Origin: Halomicrobium sp. LC1Hm
GTDB taxonomy: Archaea > Halobacteriota > Halobacteria > Halobacteriales > Haloarculaceae
Direction: 5' to 3'
DNA: 64,000 nucleotides
Assembly: GCF_009617995.1 (NCBI RefSeq)
Contig: NZ_CP044129.1
Coordinates: forward strand, 3,038,001-3,102,000
In this document: in pieces, positions 61,676 through 64,000 of the stretch
Layout of the letters: each line of letters starts with the position of its first letter
Numbering within the stretch: position 1 is the stretch's first letter
Notes under the pieces: generated by a model
The model's input: only the letters and a program-made list of their open reading frames with translations
Databases searched by the model: none
Told to the model about the DNA's origin: nothing
Translations under genes and position numbers: made by a program

Positions 61676-62077
61676 CTACAGGAGCGGATCGTGAGAGACG
61701 TACGGAGCCACGTCGCGGACGAGGAACTCACCGAAGCCGACGACGACGAGCGCGCCGAGGATGTACGCGTGGACGATGGGGTTCGAGTACAGTGCGATGA
61801 ACGGCTCCATGCTTCCACGGTCGACGAACGCGAACCACGTCAGGAACCCGCTGATCGGTAGCGGTGACACGATTCGATAGCGGACCAGCAGATATCCGGG
61901 GACTGCCCCCAGAAGAAACGGGCCGAGAAAAACGATCGGTGCCGTGAGGACGAGTACTATGCCGCCGTCCGAGAACATCTGCGGGTCGATGTTCCAGTGT
62001 GCCAAGAGGAGAACGGCGACGTTAACGATACCCAGTACGGCGCTCGGGACGGTGTATTTGTTCACCCACCCTTTCAC
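61676..62077 (-). CDS. small 4-TM membrane protein, first of three paralogues
   Basis: A 133-residue protein with four hydrophobic segments: YTVPSAVLGIVNVAVLLLAH, then GIVLVLTAPIVFLGPFLLGA, then LPISGFLTWFAFVDRGSM and IVHAYILGALVVVGFGEFLV. It ends RDVAPYVSHDPLL, a C-terminal motif shared with the genes at 62352 and 63079. I do not recognise a family. The GTG at 62077 is chosen because GTTTTAAAAC lies about 25-30 nt upstream, and the palindrome TCAACTAGTTGA sits between that box and the start. Confidence 0.7.
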   Translation of the reverse strand: MKGWVNKYTVPSAVLGIVNVAVLLLAHWNIDPQMFSDGGIVLVLTAPIVFLGPFLLGAVPGYLLVRYRIVSPLPISGFLTWFAFVDRGSMEPFIALYSNPIVHAYILGALVVVGFGEFLVRDVAPYVSHDPLL

Positions 62078-62084
62078 AGAATAT

Positions 62085-62096
62085 TCAACTAGTTGA
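62085..62096. promoter_or_regulatory. palindrome between promoter and start of the first 4-TM gene
   Basis: TCAACTAGTTGA, a perfect 12-base palindrome, between the TATA-like GTTTTAAAAC (62100-62109) and the GTG start. A likely operator, because a bound protein would block transcription. Confidence 0.5.
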
Positions 62097-62161
62097 GTAG
62101 TTTTAAAACATTTGAAAGTACGTGTATCCGAAAGTCCGTCGTCGCCGCGCTCGCGTGGAGA

Positions 62162-62305
62162 CTAGTCCCGGAAGTTCTCGGGGACCTGGATGCTGTAGCG
62201 GCCGTCTTCCTGCAACGCGACGATGTACTCCTCGCGGTCGTACAGCTCCACGAGAGTGGATCGACTGCCATCTCTCTGTGAGAATCGGTCTGTTGGGTCG
62301 GTGAG
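62162..62305 (-). pseudogene. possible small gene without a start codon
   Basis: A 47-codon open frame that follows a TAA directly and ends at TAG (62162-62164). It reads LTDPTDRFSQRDGSRSTLVE, then LYDREEYIVALQEDGRYSIQ and VPENFRD. It looks like a real haloarchaeal peptide with an antiparallel beta pair, but no ATG, GTG or TTG stands at the beginning. The only internal GTG (VELYDREEY) would give about 29 residues. It may be a gene that lost its start, or may start at that GTG. Confidence 0.4.
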
Positions 62306-62351
62306 TTATTTTACTGGTGCTCGCCAGGCATTCTCTTGGGTGGCTCGTGCC

Positions 62352-62736
62352 CTACAGTATCGGATCGTGAGAGACGTAGGGAAGCGCATCACGGATGGCA
62401 AACTCGCTGAGGCCGACCATGGCGAGACCAGCAAAAAAAGATGTGCAGCACCGGACTGTAGTACAGGCCGATGAACGGCTCCATGCTCCCGCGGTTGACG
62501 AACGCAAACCAAGTCAGGAATCCACTAATGACGAGTGGAGAGACGAGTCGATGGCGAGCCAGCATGTACCCGGGAACAGCACCCAACGCGAAGTGACCGA
62601 GTAGAACGAGCGGTGTCATAATAACGAGCAACAGACCACCGTCCGAGTACTCTAACGGGTCGATTTCCCATCTGGTAAAGAGAAGAACGGCGACGTTCGC
62701 GATGCCTACCGCGGCGACGATAGTGTACCGATTCAC
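62352..62736 (-). pseudogene. small 4-TM membrane protein, second paralogue, frameshifted
   Basis: Starts with GTG at 62736 (VNRYTIVAAVGIANVAVLLF) and matches the paralogue at 61676 through GSMEPFIGLYYSPVLHIFF. The reading frame then breaks in a run of seven A (plus strand 62433-62439), giving a short wrong end. Shifting the frame by one base restores AGLAMVGLSEFAIRDALPYV and SHDPIL with a proper stop at 62352-62354. The gene is therefore a recent pseudogene, a slippery-site gene, or a sequencing error in the homopolymer. Confidence 0.75.
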
Positions 62737-63078
62737 CTGGAGTATCTCTTTAAATATATCGTCGGGAGTCTTGTCTATTTTTTAGATGTCCGTGTACTGC
62801 AGACGGTATGATGGGTTCGGTTTGGGCTGTTCGATCGGATTCTACTCATACTGCCGGCTGTAAATCTGTGAAGAATTTCGCGACCCCGTGGTCGCGAATA
62901 TCTTGAAACAGTTACAGCCGGCAGTATCAAAGACCGCTCCGGGCGTTCGAAAGTAGACGGTCGCAGAGAGAGAATCATCGTCGGAACACGTCCAATCAGG
63001 ACGACACTCTGGCAAGTGCGATTGCGCCGGCAGGTGAAGAATGGGTGGCCTGCGGTGCGATCAACTCCGAGCGACGTG
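62737..63078. other. intergenic region with a repeat element
   Basis: No gene supported. It holds the promoter of the second 4-TM gene (TATATTTAAAG on the minus strand near 62751-62761) and the 80-nt element at 62848-62927. Confidence 0.5.
62848..62927. repeat. 80-nt inverted-repeat element, copy D
   Basis: Begins ATACTGCCGGCTGTAA and ends TTACAGCCGGCAGTAT, perfect 16-base arms, with an inner stem TTCGCGACC/GGTCGCGAA. The cleanest of the copies, in intergenic DNA between the second and third 4-TM genes. Confidence 0.92.
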
Positions 63079-63450
63079 TCAAACGAGCGGGTCGTGTGAG
63101 ATGTACGGCATCCACTCGCGTATGTAGTATTCGATGACGGCGAGAACGACGGCAATGCCTAGAGTGTAGAAAGGCATGAATGGATTGACGTAGATATTGG
63201 CGATGCCCCGGGCAGTAAGATTGAGAGTGGTCAGGAGCCCACTCAAGGCGAGTGGGGTAACGAGCCGATAGCGTAGACAGAGGTATACCGGTACTCCACC
63301 CATGAGTGCGAGACCGGGGATATCTGCGAGTAGTTTCCCGAAATAGGGGTCCTGAGCAGTGGGTTTGTAAACATATAATGAAATCCACGCAGCCACAGTA
63401 TTGCACACTCCTGCGATTGAAGCTCCGATAGTGTATTTATTCACATCCAT
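63079..63450 (-). CDS. small 4-TM membrane protein, third paralogue
   Basis: A 123-residue protein with four hydrophobic segments, starting MDVNKYTIGASIAGVCNTVA and ending YYIREWMPYISHDPLV. It is more distant from the other two, but the start (NKYT) and the end (PYxSHDPL) match them. The perfect palindrome AATATTAATATT (63458-63469) lies just upstream of the start. Function unknown. The ATG at 63450 is clear. Confidence 0.7.
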   Translation of the reverse strand: MDVNKYTIGASIAGVCNTVAAWISLYVYKPTAQDPYFGKLLADIPGLALMGGVPVYLCLRYRLVTPLALSGLLTTLNLTARGIANIYVNPFMPFYTLGIAVVLAVIEYYIREWMPYISHDPLV

Positions 63451-63617
63451 ACTATCGAATATTAATATTTTATCGTCATAATTGTGCTCAGGGTTGTATC
63501 ATGCTGTGCACACCTGCAACTTTGATTCCATATTTAATAGCTTCGTCTATCATATTTTGATTATAGTAAAATATTATTCTGCTAACCGATGGTCTAAAGG
63601 ATATTTACCGATAGGAT

Positions 63618-63998
63618 TCAGTAACTACCTTCAATTATTTTCCAAGTGCCCGAAAAAGAACCGAATTCCGGTGTATGAGTGTTACCAACGTCATCCGAGT
63701 CAATGCTATGTCCGTCTTCGTTGCTCCAGAAGTCTGCCACTTCATTTCCCGCGCTATCAATTTCATAGTCGACGTCTTCAGCACCATCACCGTACTCCAC
63801 TTCCAATTTTCCGTGATCCCACGGATCAATGTGGGCTTGCCCAATGCAAGAGACACCATCTATCGGAACATTGTACAATCTCACATGTGTTTGATCTGAC
63901 GGAATTGGGTTCCCATTTCCTTTCGTTACGTGCTCGTCCGTCGATTTTGTGCTACCATTTGGAAGCTTAATAGTTTTGTCAACCGTATACTCATCCAT
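63618..63998 (-). CDS. AT-rich gene of unknown function at the right window edge
   Basis: A 126-residue frame beginning MDEYTVDKTIKLPNGSTKST and ending GTWKIIEGSY. It is acidic and rich in Asp, Gly and Asn, and by pattern mostly beta strand, with one cysteine. It uses AT-rich codons unlike the core genes. The ATG is only two bases from the edge, so the true start may lie outside, possibly with a signal peptide. No family recognised. Between it and the third 4-TM gene are about 170 AT-rich bases without a gene. Confidence 0.6.
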   Translation of the reverse strand: MDEYTVDKTIKLPNGSTKSTDEHVTKGNGNPIPSDQTHVRLYNVPIDGVSCIGQAHIDPWDHGKLEVEYGDGAEDVDYEIDSAGNEVADFWSNEDGHSIDSDDVGNTHTPEFGSFSGTWKIIEGSY

Positions 63999-64000
63999 TA

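Overview
The window is chromosomal DNA of a haloarchaeon, most likely from the Haloarcula/Halomicrobium group. Most genes are GC-rich and encode very acidic proteins. Many genes have a TATA-like box 25-30 nt before an ATG or GTG, the pattern of leaderless archaeal transcripts. The informational genes are archaeal (PolII large subunit DP2, Hef helicase-nuclease, Tsr3), and the malate dehydrogenase closely resembles the Haloarcula enzyme as I remember it. I see no tRNA, rRNA or CRISPR array.

Layout. 1-21 kb: an alpha/beta hydrolase (cut by the left edge), a large structured intergenic element, serS, an Lrp regulator with an APC-USP permease, a peroxiredoxin with a long acidic tail, tsr3, an enolase-like protein, a lipoprotein protease, a BAAT-like lipoprotein whose frame runs into hisG, a deoxyadenosine/SAH-type deaminase, a secreted acidic protein, ahcY, a phosphoesterase, aspartate kinase, an acetyltransferase and a CNNM/CorC protein. 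21-26 kb: a small zinc ribbon, the second copy of the structured element, then a minus-strand block of polC (DP2, no intein), a PPC-domain protein and a 2'-5' RNA ligase-like protein. 26.2-32.7 kb: an accessory island, visibly poorer in G+C. It holds a Tat-exported cysteine protein, two ABC-2 permeases, an ABC ATPase, an HTH regulator and a lone tnpB insertion sequence. 32.8-44.7 kb: a membrane-anchored wHTH protein and a secreted coiled-coil protein, then the complete LysW-type arginine pathway argG-argH-lysW-argX-argC-argB-argD-argE-argF. 44.7-61.2 kb: a fructosamine-kinase-like gene, thrC, serA, a CBS protein with glyS and a dolichol-kinase-like gene, a KhtTU-type antiporter pair, hef, a redoxin, a zinc-ribbon autoantigen-family protein and mdh. 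61.2-64 kb: an AT-richer tail with three related small membrane proteins, one of them frameshifted.

How the genes work together. argG-argF can carry glutamate to arginine with intermediates bound to the carrier LysW; a promoter-like site before lysW suggests two transcription units. The deaminase and AhcY, separated by one secreted-protein gene, can both clear S-adenosyl by-products. Aspartate kinase and ThrC belong to the threonine branch, and SerA to serine synthesis.

Beyond the genes, two repeat families stand out. An 80-nt inverted-repeat element has four clear copies and one degenerate copy, and three of the five begin on the last base of a TGA stop codon. A roughly 300-nt element made of consecutive hairpins occurs twice, with compensatory changes between copies. 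The best candidate for an undescribed system is the 26.3-31.1 kb island (secreted cysteine protein, ABC transporter, regulator). The second is the tandem family of small 4-TM proteins at 61.7-63.5 kb.
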